Part shown: one piece after another, positions 47,151 through 59,093 of the stretch
Layout of the letters: the number at the start of each line of letters is the position of its first letter
How positions within the stretch are numbered: the first letter of the stretch is position 1
Source: Geotrypetes seraphini
Taxonomy: Eukaryota; Chordata; Amphibia; Gymnophiona; Dermophiidae
Reading direction: 5' to 3'
NCBI RefSeq assembly: GCF_902459505.1
Contig: NC_047096.1
Coordinates: 2,294,001 to 2,358,000 of the forward strand
Length of the DNA: 64,000 nucleotides
Translations under genes and position numbers: made by a program
Notes under the pieces: model-generated
Told to the model about the DNA's origin: nothing
Databases searched by the model: none
Seen by the model: only the letters and a program-made list of their open reading frames with translations

Positions 47151-48286
47151 TGTGGGGATGTTCCGTTGTTTGTGACTTTAAAAAGTTAATAACTATTATT
47201 GATCTTGAAAAGTAATAGATTACTAGTGAAATGCTGCCAGTAATATATTACTTCTGCTATGACTTTTCTTCCCCTTCCTTTCATTAACATTTGGCATTCT
47301 TTCCTGTCAGATTTAGATTTATTGTTCACTGCTTTGTTATCTCATTTGGACCAACAATATATTAAATTAAAATAAACAATAATCCATAAGATGTAACTGA
47401 GTAATATATTACTTGCACAACTCTGGTCTCCTTGGATTTGAAACTCCTCTTTCTCTCTAAGCGTAAGGTGATGCAGTCTTAGTCTGGTGACTCACTCATT
47501 CCTGACAAAAGGTAAATCTTCCGCGTGAGCCGATGGACCACTGGTCTGACCCAGCAGCGGCAATTCTTATGTTCTAAGCTCTTGAAGGTGCCCGAAGCTT
47601 TTCCAGCTTCTCAGGACTCATTTGGACCAAAAAAGGCACTTGATCCCTGATCGCAGGGCTGTTTCCTCTTCCCTTCAAAATCACAGAAAGAGATGCACCT
47701 TGCCTAAGACTGGAAACGGGAAGACTGATCCTTTTTCCAGGACTTTGCAAAAGGACAAGTCAGGCTAAGAGCAGGGACTGCAGATGTTCCCTGTGTTGTC
47801 ATGGAAAGCACATATATGTTAGTGCGTCTTACATATGTGGCTGGCTTGCTAGATACAGGTAGGATGCCTATGGCTCTGCTAATGCTGACTTTCCAGCCCT
47901 CCCTGTTCCCTGTGCAGAAGGGCTGAAATGGAGGGTTCGACTGAATTTTATGGGGCACACAGGGCACTTCAGAATGAGAGGGGTAGGGAGGGGGCATTGC
48001 AGTTGTCCTGACTGCCCACAGAAAAGTTTTCAAGGGAAGAAGCACAAACATGAAGGACTGTACCAAAGGAAAACCACAGGAGCAGTTATAAATCCTGAGT
48101 TCCTCGATTCCTCTCAGTCCCAGAATAGCCACAACAGCAAAGAGGCCCCCAGAGCTGGGAAAGAGGTTTCCTGGCAGTGCTGGGACGGTGGTAGAGGGTG
48201 CTGATGACAGAAAAGGATTCCAAAAGCATAACTCCGTTGGTACATCAACAGGAAGTGATGTCATCGTCCTATCTTCTGCTTCCAGA
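47151..48286. other. Downstream of GOLT1A, mostly unassigned
   Basis: A/T-rich block at 47160-47430 with repeated AGTAATATATTACTT in both orientations, probably a MITE. A short CR1 tail occurs about 47515-47575. The GOLT1A 3' UTR should begin below 48287; no sure polyadenylation signal chosen. Confidence 0.4.
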
Positions 48287-51200
48287 TCATACTGCGGTAT
48301 GGCTTGTCTCTCCCAGTCTTTGGAACAGCTGAAACAAAACCAATGTGGGTTCAGGGATTCAATGGTGTTTTCCAATTCACAAATGGCAAAGGAAAACAAC
48401 ACAACTTGCAACCTGCATCTGCCCACCTTTACCTGCCCAAGGAGGTCCATATGTCAGGGGGCATTGACATAACCATTAGAGGTTGTGCTACAAAATGTCA
48501 GCTTGCCATTAGCTCAGGACAGTCGCTGTTTCGAGCACTGAATTGCAACAACAGAATTGCAAAGTCTCAAAGCTAGAAGCAACTATTCAGGGAGCAAAGC
48601 CCACCTTCGTAAGAATCAGGGTTTTTTAAGCAGTCTTTTCTCCTGAATGGAGGTTTTCCTTACCTCGTGCATGGAGCCCAGGATCTTATTTAAAGTCTCT
48701 GGTTGTTGTTGAGACATGGACCATTGGCTCTTTTGAGTTCACCTGCTCTCCTTCAAACAGGATTATGAAGGGGTGTCTGCTATTGAAATCAGTGGGATAG
48801 TAAGGGGGGGCAGTCCGCCCTGGGCGCCATGTTGGTGGGCACGCTGGAACCCCTCCTCCCCTCGCCATGCACGCACCACCCTTCCCTGCCCCATATCTCT
48901 AGTTGTTCACCGCTGGAGACAAAAGAGCTGGATACATACTGTATGTATTCCCCATAATCCTCACAGTACAGGGGGTTGTCATGAATCTTTGACCAACTGG
49001 GGGTGGAATTAGAACCTTTTTCATGGATTTGCACTGATCAGAGAAATAGGATTGATGAAAGATATCAAAACTTTTCAAAAACATCTGAAATCATAACTGT
49101 TTAAGGAAGCTTTTGTGGCGGACAGTTGTTGAGGTGGGGTTTTAATTGTGTATTGATTGTTTCAACTTTGTACTTGTGATTTTATGTTGTAAGTCACTGG
49201 GGGCATCAGGGTAATGGATTTTAAGATTTCATCAGATGTGAGCATGGGGCTGTCTTCTAATCCAATGATCAACACAGGCTTCCAATTTCTGCCCTGACCC
49301 CTATTCAGGAAAGGTTCCCTAATGCACCTTACCATGCTCAGGAAGGGGACATTGGACACGGATCCCAGGAACCCAAACACAGCTGGGAAGAATGTTCTGG
49401 AAAAAGAGAAGTTTCTTAATTACTCATTCCTTCATTTTCTTGGTTTGAAAACTGTTCAGTGCACTGGCAACAGATTCAATGATTCATCCAACCTAACAGT
49501 CTTTATAAACAGAAAAATACCTGCTTCTGACAAGGCAGAAAATAAACGCAGAGACCTCTAGTGCTTCTACTAATGTATTGCATTGTGACCTGTTTCTATG
49601 TATGCAGTTTCCAGAACAATGAAGAATTCTTCTGACCATTAAGGGAAACTAGAACTAGCATAAAACACTAGCTCCAATAGTAATAGTAAGCCATTACACC
49701 ATAAGAAACCGTTGGCCATTCCCACAAGAGAATTTTGGAAGGTTAGGCATGTGCTCTACATCTGGACTGCTGCTCTTGTCATGATGGGAAACTTAAAAGT
49801 AACCGAATGGGGGGTGATTGAAAGGTGGTCTTCTAATAGAGGCATAATCAAAAAACTAAAACATCCAAAAAGCCACCCAAGTCGGCACTTAGGTGTCCTA
49901 ATCGCCGGGACGTCCAAGTGCCGATAATCAAAACCATTTTCCTGGACGTCTAGCAAGACGTTTCACCCACTGTGCTTCCAGAGTTCAAGGGGGTGTGATA
50001 AGAGGCGTGTTATGGGTATGCTTTGCGTGGGCTAGACTTTGACGTCTTGCGGGGGATAATCAAACCTTTTGCAAAATGTTCTGGATGGAACTTAGACATT
50101 TTGGTCTAGATCTCATTTGGAAGTATCTAAGTGCCAAAAAGTTACCCAAACTGACCAGATGAACACTGGAAGGATTACATAATGACCCCACACACACTCC
50201 CCCAGTGGTAACTGACCCCTTCCCACCCCCCAAAAATCTGTCTCTAGAACAGCAATACGTAGTATGGGAAATCCAAGTAGAACATCACACAGGTGTCTTA
50301 AGTAGCCTGGTGGGTGGGCTAGTGAGCCATAGAAAGGAGGAGCCAGACCTATAAGACACTCCTACCACAACTTCTATGGTGTTAAGTATGAGCCCACCAA
50401 AACCCTTCTATACATATAGGTGCCACCTGCAGCCATAAGGGCTATTGAGGTGGTAGGTTTTAGGTATAGTAGGTTTTAGGGAGCTTTGGAGGGCTCATCA
50501 TAATAAAGGGGTTATGGTAAGATGCACATCTGGCACCCTTTATGTGGAGTTCACAGCAGTGCCCTCTAAGGTGCCCCACTGCTCTGTTGGCCCCTCACAT
50601 GTCTAAATGCTGTTGATTTGGACATTTCTAACTTGGATGGCTTTGTGGTTGAAAACAAATAAAGTTAGACGTTCTGGCGGTCTAGACATTGTGGCGGCTG
50701 AGATGTCCAAGTAGGTGAATTTAAAAACAAAAAATTATTTGGGTGTCCCGTTCAAAAATGGATGTTTCTGTGTTTCCCAATTTGAGCATTTAGCAGGAAA
50801 CATCTAAGTTGGAGTTAGACGTCCTTTTCAAAAATGGCCCTCCACATCGTAATAAACCAGTGCTCACCTGAAAAGTGAGATGAAACCATAGACCTCCAGG
50901 GTCATTCCCAGGATGGGCCACCTGAGGAGGACAATGACCACACCGCCCAGGAAGAAGCTAGTTCCCTTCAGCTTGGGCCTTTGGAAGAAGAAGCTGAAAG
51001 TCCTTCGGAAGCCAATGATTAGTGCAAGGCCGGCCAACAACAGGATCTGCAGCCCAAAGAGAGAAGCACGACAGGTGTGCAAGAGCATGAAAAGTGCTAC
51101 AGTGAGCTGACAGTATCACAGACACAAGCCCCTAATTCTATCATCCTGCACACCCATTTTCACATTTAGTGGTCCAAAAAAATCAAGTTCATGAGCCATG

Positions 51201-54200
51201 ACAGCCACAAGTCTACTTTATTCTATGTCTGGCCACTGTTAATTGTGCCAAATTATAAATCTTTTGGTGAACATTTAGAGGTCGCTCAATGATTGTTAAT
51301 CTGATACTTAAAATGCAAGTACTGAAATTATATTAATTTTCCATCTAACTTGAATGGAAAGAGGTTAAAATACATAACTGTGTTTCTTAAAGCTGAAAAT
51401 AGGCTTCTTGGCCTAATGATTTCATGTTCAGTGATGACTGGTAACTGTCATTATTCCACAGTAAATACAAAATGTTATGTGTGAACACTGAATGATAGGC
51501 TTACATTCAGTCAATATTCTAGGATTGCCAGATTTTATGATTGTAAAATCCGGACACCCTAGACCTGCTTCCAGGCCCACCCATCTCTGTCCCATTCCTG
51601 CCCTAGCTCCGCCCTCCCCCCCGCTTCCTGCTTTGGTCTCCACGTGCTTATCCCACATTTTCTTGAATTCTGTCTCCACCATCTCTTCCGGGAGACTGTT
51701 CTACGCATCTACCACTCTTTCTGTAAAAAAGTATTTCCTCAGATTACTCCGGAGCCTATCACTTCTTAACTTCATCTTATGTCCTCTCATTGCAGAGTTT
51801 CCTTTCAAATGAAAAAGATTCGACTTGTGCGCATTTGCATTAAATAGGTATTTAAACTCTCTATCATATCTCCCCCCTCTCTCGCCTTTCCTCCAAAGTC
51901 TACAGATTGAGATCTTTAAGTCTGCCCCATACGCCTTATCATGAAGACCGACTTCATCCTTTTTTTTTTTTTTTAGTTCAAAGAGTTTTATTGATTTTAT
52001 ATATGAGAAGAAATACAAAGCCAACAATATGGGTGTTCTAACAAGGAACACAGAATAACAATAGCATTAACAAATGTGAAGTGCATCCACAGTGAAAGAG
52101 TAATCACAAATGAATAAATGCATAAAAAGGAAAAAGATGAGAATACATTAGTTCAAGAAAAGGGTGTACACCCAATAGGTGATGTGTTCTAATAATGAGT
52201 CAGAGTAAACAGACATGCTGATCCAAACATAAAGTGCGGCCTCCAGAATAGTCCACAATATTCTAAATGAAGTCTCACCAGAGTCTTATACAGAGGCATC
52301 AATACCTCCTTTTTCCTACTGGCCATACCTCTCCCTTTGCAACCTAGCATCCTTCTAGCTTTCGCCATCACCTTTTCAACCTGTTTGGCCACCATAAGAT
52401 CATGACATACAATCACACTCAAGTCCCGCTCTTCTGTCATGCACATAAGTTCTTCACCCCCTAATCTGTACCATTTTCTCTAAACCAACTGGAGTCTGCT
52501 TGGGGAGTACATATGAAGACTTTCCTGGATTCTAACCTGCTCCATCTGGATGATCGCACTGCTTTTGTGCCTGCATTATCCTGCTGTCTACAGCGAACCC
52601 TTTTTTACAGATAAGCAACTCTGCTGCATAGCTGATGCCCCAGCATAGGCTGGTTGACGAGGAGTGATCCCTTAGATGCATACATTTTGTTATGATGTAG
52701 AATAGTAGCTTTTTTGAAAGCTAACTCAATATTTTGAAACTGCGGAGGCAGCTGAACAGGCAGAACTGGGCTTGGCTTGTTGCTAGATACCCTCTATAAA
52801 TGCTCTGCCACGTACAAAGCACTTTTCGTGGTGGCAGTGCACAACATATCTGAAGAATTGTTATGATGGGCTGAGGACAGGTGTCTCAGCCTTCAAAAGT
52901 AGCGAATGACACGGTCTCAAAATTCATCACTGTTCCCATCCCCATGGATAACCACAGGAAACCATCCTGTGTCATTCTTTAGTATCCATCTCATAAGCAC
53001 ATAAGAACAGCCTTCCTGGGTCAGACCAATGGTCCATCAAGCCCAGTAGCCTGTTCTCATGGTGGCCAATCCAGGTCCCTAGTATCTGGCCAAAACCCAA
53101 GGAGTAGCAACATTCCATGCTACCAATCCAGGACAAGCAGTGGCTTCCCCCATGTCTTTCTCAATAACAGACTATGGACTTTTCCTCCAGAAACTTGTCC
53201 AAACCTTTCTTAAAACCAGCTACGCTATCTGCTCTTACCACAACCTAGGGGTCACTCGGAGAAATTGAAAGGGGACAGGTTTAGAACAAATGCTAGAAAA
53301 TTCTTTTTTACGCAGAGGGTGGTGGACACATGGAACGCGCTTCCGGAGGAAGTGATAGGCCAAAACTCTGTACAGGGGTTCAAGAAGGGTTTGGATAGGT
53401 TCCTGGAGGATAAAGGGATAGAGGGGTACAGATAGAACTTGAGGTAGGTTATAAAAGTGGTCAGAAACCACTTCACAGGTCGCAGACCTGATGGGCCGCC
53501 GCGGGAGCGGACCGCTGGGCGAGATGGACCTCGGTCTGACCCAGTGGAGGCAACTTCTTATGTTCTTATGTTCTTATGTTCCAGAGCTTAACTCAATCCT
53601 TCTACACCAGCATTCTTCAGTGCAAGGCTTGAGGGTCAGTGGTTGGGCCCATTTAGACTTGGATTGTTCCCTCTCTCCTTAAAGAATGACATGGGGATGG
53701 TTTCCTATGGTGATCCACACAGACAGGGACGGTGATGAATCTGGAAACCATCCTGTATGCTACTTTCGTGTCTAACTCATCCTCAGTCCTTCTACACCAG
53801 CATTCTTTGATGCAAGGCTTGAGAGTAGTTTCCCGTGGTTATCCTCGGGGAAGGGAACAGTGTGTCATTCTCTAGAACTTTCTGCATTAAATGTACCCCT
53901 AGAGCTCTTCGTACTTGTCATGAAAACATAAACGGTAGTCTATTTTAACTTTCAGATCCTTATACTGAACTGGTCCATTAATTGTGGGATATGGAAGCAG
54001 GTCTAGTTACCCCAGGAGAGGAAAGAGCAGGTTTAAAGCTATACTTACATTTCCAAAGGCCAGAAGCACCGAGTCAAAGTACAAAAGGACCCCAAACAGA
54101 ATGAAGAAAATGCCAAAGCCTGCCACTCCTGCTCCCAGCTCTGTGAAGAAAAATGGTAGTGAGAATGTGAAATGTGGAGAAGAGGGAGGCTCGAGGCAAT

Positions 54201-57200
54201 GACGGAAAGAGATCAGAGCCAATGAGATGAAGAGAGAAGGAAGGGGCAAAGTTAAAAACCTAGAAACATACCCCGATATTTAAACACTGTGCTCAGCATT
54301 TCCTGGATAGAGAGTCAAGCTGTTCCCAGTGAAAGAGTTGTCATAACTTATCCAGATGATTATTGCGTACCAGTGCTGTATACGAATTGGTAATACTTAT
54401 ATGACTTCTAGCTTCAGCCCAAGACTATGTGGATAGAGCCATGGCACTCCATAGAGATAGGAGAAAGCACGCCTCAAAATGCCCCCTTCGACTTCAAACC
54501 GCCAACCAACGTTCCTACTCCCCCGCAGATCAGATCCCTTGAAGGTCTCCTCAACTTTAGGAAAGCAATAAAAACCTATCTCTTCACCTAAACCCCTACC
54601 CTTGACCTATAGACTACAAAAAATGTATATTGCTACTAGACCGTCGGTATGTATGTATCACATTAGGATAAAAACTTGTATTGAAAAATCTTGTACTGGA
54701 ATTCTGGCACATTGCAACCTGTAAATTGTATATTATGTATGTTAACCTGAGCTCTTTAGGGAGAATAGGATAGAAAACGAATGAATTAAATAAATATTCT
54801 GCTGATTTATCTGAGGAGGAGAAAATGGCGGCCTCTCCACATCAAGCTCAGCTCCGATGCCCAGTAGAACCAGCAGGTGTGGGATGCGGCTCTGTTGGGG
54901 ATTTGCTGCATTTATTCCTTCTGTATCCTGGGGATGGGCGATGGATTTTAGGATTGTTAATTCACTCAACGAATTCCTCATGTCAGTCTAGGGTGGAAAT
55001 GGGTTAGTTACCCTACTCCTGCCTGTCCTGCTCTTTCGTTGTCATTCACCCACATCTGTCAATGGCTTTAAAACCACTGAGCACTGGGGCTAAATATCAC
55101 CTCCTGAAAGCTTAGTTAATTATTCCCCCACACTCAAAGCAGTTTGCATACAGGTATTTCAAGCATTTTTCCTTCTCTGTCCCGGTGAGTTCACAATCTA
55201 TCTAATGTACCTGGGGCAGTGGAAGATTAAGTGACTTGGCCAGGGTCACAGGGTTTGAACCCTGTAGCTCTAGCCACTATGCCACATTCTCCGCTATGGA
55301 CAGCAGGATATGCCAGCTACACGGGCCTTGTTCTGCTGCTTTCCGGCATCACCCCAGTGACTGTCCCTACTTTGCCTCCAGGCCTGGCTCTGCTACCCTC
55401 CAACATGGCTGCCATGACCAATATCTTAGGAATTATATTTGATAATAAACTCACTTTTCATGATCATATCAGCAGTGTTGTCAAATTATCTTTTTTTAGG
55501 CTTAGACAAATTCGCTCTATTTCTCAATTTCTTTGTGAAAAGTCTCTTAAAATTCTTATCCATTCTTTCGTTTTATCTAAGATAGACTATTGTAACTCTC
55601 TATATAATGGTATTGCTCAAAAGGAACTTAAACGCCTTCAGATTATTCAAAACACATCTATAAAATTGATTACTAAAGCAAGGAAATTCGACCATGTGAC
55701 ACCTCTTCTTAGAGAAGCCCATTGGCTACCAGTCACACATCGTGTAACTTATAAAATATGCCTGCTTACATATAAAATTCTTCTTTTCAAAACCCCAGCA
55801 TTTATTCATAAATATTTGATTCCATATACTACTAATCGAATATTAAGATCTACAGAACAACATCTGCTATCGGTCCCCTCTCTTAAATTCATTAATACTC
55901 GACGACAAGTTATCTTTTCTGTCTCAGCCCCCCCAAATCTGGAATTCTCTCCCTATCTATTTAAGGGAAGAAACAAACATAGAAAAATTCAAAGGTAAGC
56001 TGAAGAGTTTTCTCTTTAAAGATGCCTTTTCTAATTAATCATTTCTACACTAATTAATAATAATTCTTTTACCTCTAATCTTTTACTGAAATATTCAGCC
56101 TTTTCCTTTCCCTTATGTATTTTCCCTACTTGTTTTTCTATCTTCAAAATATATTGTAACTTTTACCCATGCTTTTCCTCATGTTTCATGTTTTGTTTTT
56201 TGTTTTTAAATTTTTGTCAATAGTATGTTCAGTCTTATTCAGTGTATTTTTCCCCTTTTATTGTAATTTTAGTAATATGTAAATCGCTTAGAATGTGGAT
56301 TAAGCGATTAATCAAATTTTTAATAAACTTGAAACTTGAATATCTGACCCAGCCCAAGGGCCTCAGTTTGTTTATGTCTGCTATGCAGAACCATCCAAAA
56401 GCCTTGTCTGAAATCTAAGAACTTGTACACCACATGACATGCTCAGGGCCAATCCTAGGCTAGATGACAGTCTAGGCGAACCTTCATCTGTGCCTCTCTT
56501 CCCCCAGGGATGGCTCAAGGTCCTACCTCTCCTTCCTTATCCCCATCCCAATGTCACGTATCTCCCTGCCCTTCCCCACTTCCGCTGCCACAATCCCCCC
56601 TCTGCAGGCTGAGACTGCAACAAAATGAAAGCACGACGCGAGGCCTTGAGTGCTGCCAACCTATGTTTCCCCTAATCTGAGCACATGAGCAATTGCTCGT
56701 ACATTTTAGGAATACTTGCACATCTGGAAAACTGTTGGTTTTTAGAACTTGTTGCTTTTACGAAAAATATTTTTAGAACTTGTCGCTCACATGAGAAAAA
56801 ATTTGCACACTCCTGGCCAATCCTTAGAGGGAGTATTGCCGCCAAGTCCCACCCACCACAACAAGACTTCCAGTCAGAGGGAGCGTGCCTGTGTTGGAAG
56901 ACCCCATGCTTACCTGCCTGCAGGATCTCAACTGTCACCAGTGTTCCCTCTAAGCGGGCGGGTGTTGTGAGCAAACTTTTTTCACTGTGAGCTAAAAATA
57001 TCGGGCGCCAGCAAGTTATGAGCCAAATAAATATGTTGCTTTCTACCACAGAACTTCCTTACGTTTGTATGGAATCTATCCCCTTTCAACTTTAGAGAGT
57101 GCCCTCTCGTTCTCCCTGCCTTAGCTACTAAGTCTATTCCCTTCAGTACCTTGAATGTTTCTATCATGTCCCCTCTCAATCTCCTCTGCTCAAGGGAGAA

Positions 57201-59093
57201 GAGGCCCAGTTTCTCTAATCTTTCGCTGTACGGCAACTCCTCCAGCCCCTTAACCATTTTAGTTGCTCTTCTCTGGATCCTTTCGAGTAGTACCGTGTCC
57301 TTCTTAAAGTACCAGTGCTGGACGCAGTACTCCAGGTGAGGGCGTACCATGGCCCGGTACAGCAGCATGATAACCTTCTCTGTCTCTTCAGTCCAGCATC
57401 TGCCCCTTCCATTCACTGTCTGTCTTTCCCTGCCATCTCTCCTCCTGCCCCCCCCCACCCCCCAATTTGGTCTAGCATCCATCATCTTCCTTCTGTTCCC
57501 CTCATGGTCTGGCATCTCTATCCTTCCCTCCCCCCTGTGGTTTTTAGCATATCTCTCTTCTCATTTCCTCCACTCAGATCTGATCATTCTCTGCTCTCTC
57601 TTCCCTTTTCTTCTCTGGTCTTCCTTCTCTATTTTCTGCCTCCATCTAAATTAAATTCTTTCTTACTATTTAGTCCCGTTTCCCTCTTTTCACTGTGTCT
57701 ACACACAGCTTGTCACCCCTTTCCCTCACCCCTCCATTATCTTACTATTTTCTTCCCCCTTTATTTATCTCCTCCTTCCATCCAGTATGTGTTCTTTCCC
57801 CACTTCCATTCAGCATCTGCTCTCCCTTCTCAACTGACATCCATCTGCCTTCTGCTCTCTCTCCCTTCTTCTCACTTCCATCATCTGTCCCCTTCTCTCT
57901 CTCTCTCATCTCCTCCATTCCATCATCTGCCCCTTCTCTCTCTCTCTCTCCCCCCCCCCCCCCAACTTCCATCATCTGCCCCCCTTCCCCTCACCTTTGT
58001 GGGTCACTTTCTTTCCCCTGAGGGTGGCTCATGTCACAGGGGAAGCTTTGGCCGAGCAGAACCGCTTGATTGACAGTGGAACTTACTTGATTGATGTCGA
58101 TGCTGGGGCCCGTTGCCGTTTGAAGGAAAAAAAAAAAGGTGGAAAAAAGGAACCTGTAAAGGCGAGAGGAAGGGAAACCTCCAGGACAGCTGCTTTTTGC
58201 CCTCCTTCAGCGGCCCAAGAGTTCAGACCAGCAGCGGCAGCTCTGTATGCTTTTAACTTCGGCACAGAGCTGCCCCTAATCAATAGTTTAGCGCGGTTTC
58301 ATGAGGCAGCCTCGGGGCCTTTGATAGCCGGCCCGCTTCGATGATGCGATGTGGGCCGGCCTAGCAAAGGCCCCGAGGCTGCCTTATGAAACCGCGCTAA
58401 ACTATTGATTAGGGGCAGCTCTGTGCCGAAGTTAAAAGCATACACAGCTGCCGCTGCTGGTCTGGAGGTGCGGAGACAAGGCAGGAGGCAAACGCGGTGG
58501 AAGGCAGGAGTCCCGGCGAAGGCAGGAGTCCCGGCACAGCGACTGCAACAGGAAGTTGCAAGTCAGCTGACGCCGGCCTTTCGTTGCGGCGGGGACCGAA
58601 TCCTTCGTGGACCGGCAAGATTTTGTTTGCGGACCGGCGGTTGAAGAACTGTGCTCTACACTGTGTGCGCTGTGACGAGAAACATGTGCGCTGCGAGGTA
58701 ATATTTTGTGCGCGTGCGCACGTCAACGCAGCTTAGCGGGAACACTGTCACCCCCTAAATTCTGCAGCTGTGTCCACCCAATGGTAGGGTCAGCCTTGCT
58801 ATGCTCTCCCCTGATCTAAATATTGGGGCAAGGAAGCATCTGACAAATTGTCTCAGATCCTCCAATTATTGTTACCGGGTGAAGGCTTAGTGAAATAAAG
58901 AGGAGGAGGAGGAGGAGATGGGGACAGGTTATTCCAAGCAGAAAGCATATACATTTTAATCAATCAATCAAACAAACCGACTCTGAGGATTTGTTTGTAA
59001 CTCCTAAGAAGTTATTCCAAAACGTCACAGTGCATCTCTTGGCCTCTGCTTCTCCCCCTGGTACTTACTCTGAAACTCTGTGATGGAAATCAT
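48287..59093 (-). CDS. GOLT1A: Vesicle transport protein GOT1A (complete, five exons)
   Basis: Small four-helix membrane protein of the Got1/SFT2 family, acting in ER-Golgi and intra-Golgi vesicle fusion. Exons: 59069-59093 (MISITEFQ), 54049-54140, 50868-51046, 49333-49396, 48287-48328. Phases agree and the total is 402 bp, 133 aa; the human protein is 132 aa. Recognisable segments: GFGIFFILFGVLLYFDSVLL (first helix pair), LALIIGFRRTFSFFFQR, KLKGTSFFLGGVVIVLLRWP (near identical to human), PAVFGFLGSVSNVPFLSM, and the short tail LFQRLGETSHTAV, which aligns with human LFRRLQGTSSMV. GOLT1B is the paralogue; position next to KISS1 decides for GOLT1A. Intron 1 (about 4.9 kb) contains a large hAT-like element. 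Confidence 0.95.
49835..50845. repeat. Interspersed repeat, family E, about 1 kb
   Basis: Left end GAGGCATAATCAAAAAACTA and right end TTTTCAAAAATGGCCCTC are loosely inverted. Interior repeats TAGACGT / GGACGTC / AAGTGCC. Probably a non-autonomous DNA transposon; superfamily unknown. It ends 23 bp from GOLT1A exon 3. Confidence 0.55.
51640..52460 (-). mobile_element. CR1-type LINE pieces
   Basis: Minus strand 51701-51950: YLFNANAHKSNLFHLKGNSA and LRKYFFTERVVDA. A T-run and unrelated sequence (51960-52180) follow, then another CR1 piece at 52230-52450 with ERDLSVIVCHDLMVAKQVEK, here the mid-ORF2 region. Confidence 0.72.
52905..52984. mobile_element. Miniature element with AATGACACGGT ends
   Basis: GCGAATGACACGGT and CTGTGTCATTCTTTA are inverted ends, related to hAT family C. 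A longer, looser relative spans about 53683-53875. Confidence 0.5.
52985..53582. mobile_element. Two CR1 LINE 3' ends fused head to head
   Basis: 52985-53246 is a minus-strand CR1 tail. From 53247 the same family continues on plus (FFTQRVVDTWNALPEEV-like, then a TTCTTATGTTCTTATGTTC tail at 53560-53581). The junction sits in homologous sequence of both copies. Confidence 0.75.
54440..54795 (+). mobile_element. L2-like LINE 3' end
   Basis: Relative of 13690-14395: CGCCTCAAAATGCCC, CAGATCAGATCCCTTGAAGG and the tail GTTAACCTGAGCTCTTTAGG. Confidence 0.68.
55133..55300 (-). mobile_element. MIR-like SINE, near complete
   Basis: Minus strand: tRNA-like head with GTGGCATAGTGGCTAGAG (A box) and GGGTTCAAACCC (B box), core CCAAGTCACTTAATC, tail GATTGTGAACTCACCGGGAC. 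Best copy in the window. Confidence 0.82.
55400..56340 (+). mobile_element. L2-like LINE 3' half, long open frame
   Basis: Frame about 55405-55998 encodes NMAAMTNILGIIFDNKLTFH, KIDYCNSLYNGIAQKELKRL, RKFDHVTPLLREAHWLPVTH and YKICLLTYKILLF, then a frame change and the usual tail. 3' UTR ends AAGCGATTAATCAAATTTTT and AATAAACTTGAAACTTGAA. Little decayed. Confidence 0.85.
56662..56830. repeat. Interspersed repeat, family B copy
   Basis: CTATGTTTCCCCTAATCTGA, GAGCAATTGCTCGTAC and GGAAAACTGTTGGTTTTTAG, reverse-complement relative of 20100-20227. Ends about CCTTAGAGGGAGTA. Confidence 0.6.
57030..57370 (-). mobile_element. CR1-type LINE fragment inside the hAT-like element
   Basis: Minus strand reads MLLYRAMVRPHLEYCVQHWY, LGLFSLEQRRLRGDMIETFK and GHSLKLKGDRFHTNVRKF, a continuous CR1 ORF2 stretch beyond the RT core. 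Confidence 0.82.
57380..58010. repeat. Pyrimidine-rich tract with recurring CATCATCTGCCCC
   Basis: C/T-rich on plus with recurring TCTGGCATCTC and CCATCATCTGCCCC; closely resembles the interior of 35654-36671. A CT run and C-run occur at 57896-57963. Confidence 0.75.
58223..58465. repeat. Near-perfect palindrome of about 240 bp
   Basis: Arms of roughly 110 bp (from CAGACCAGCAGCGGCAG to CTGCCGCTGCTGGTCTG) separated by a spacer of about 18 bases near 58344. Only a few mismatches (for instance TATGC/GCATAC edge differences). The transcript would form a long hairpin. Confidence 0.85.

Larger units (their letters stand above)
56939..58747. mobile_element. Large hAT-like element with inserts
   Basis: Ends CAGTGTTCCCTCTAAGC and CGCAGCTTAGCGGGAACACTG are inverted. 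GTCACC occurs on both sides, a partial target duplication. Inside are a minus CR1 fragment (57030-57370), a pyrimidine tract (57380-58010) and a large palindrome (58223-58465). In GOLT1A intron 1. Confidence 0.65.

Noticed and set aside
57315-58073. 252-aa plus-strand open frame
   Set aside because: Same cause: C/T-rich tract inside a hAT-like element.
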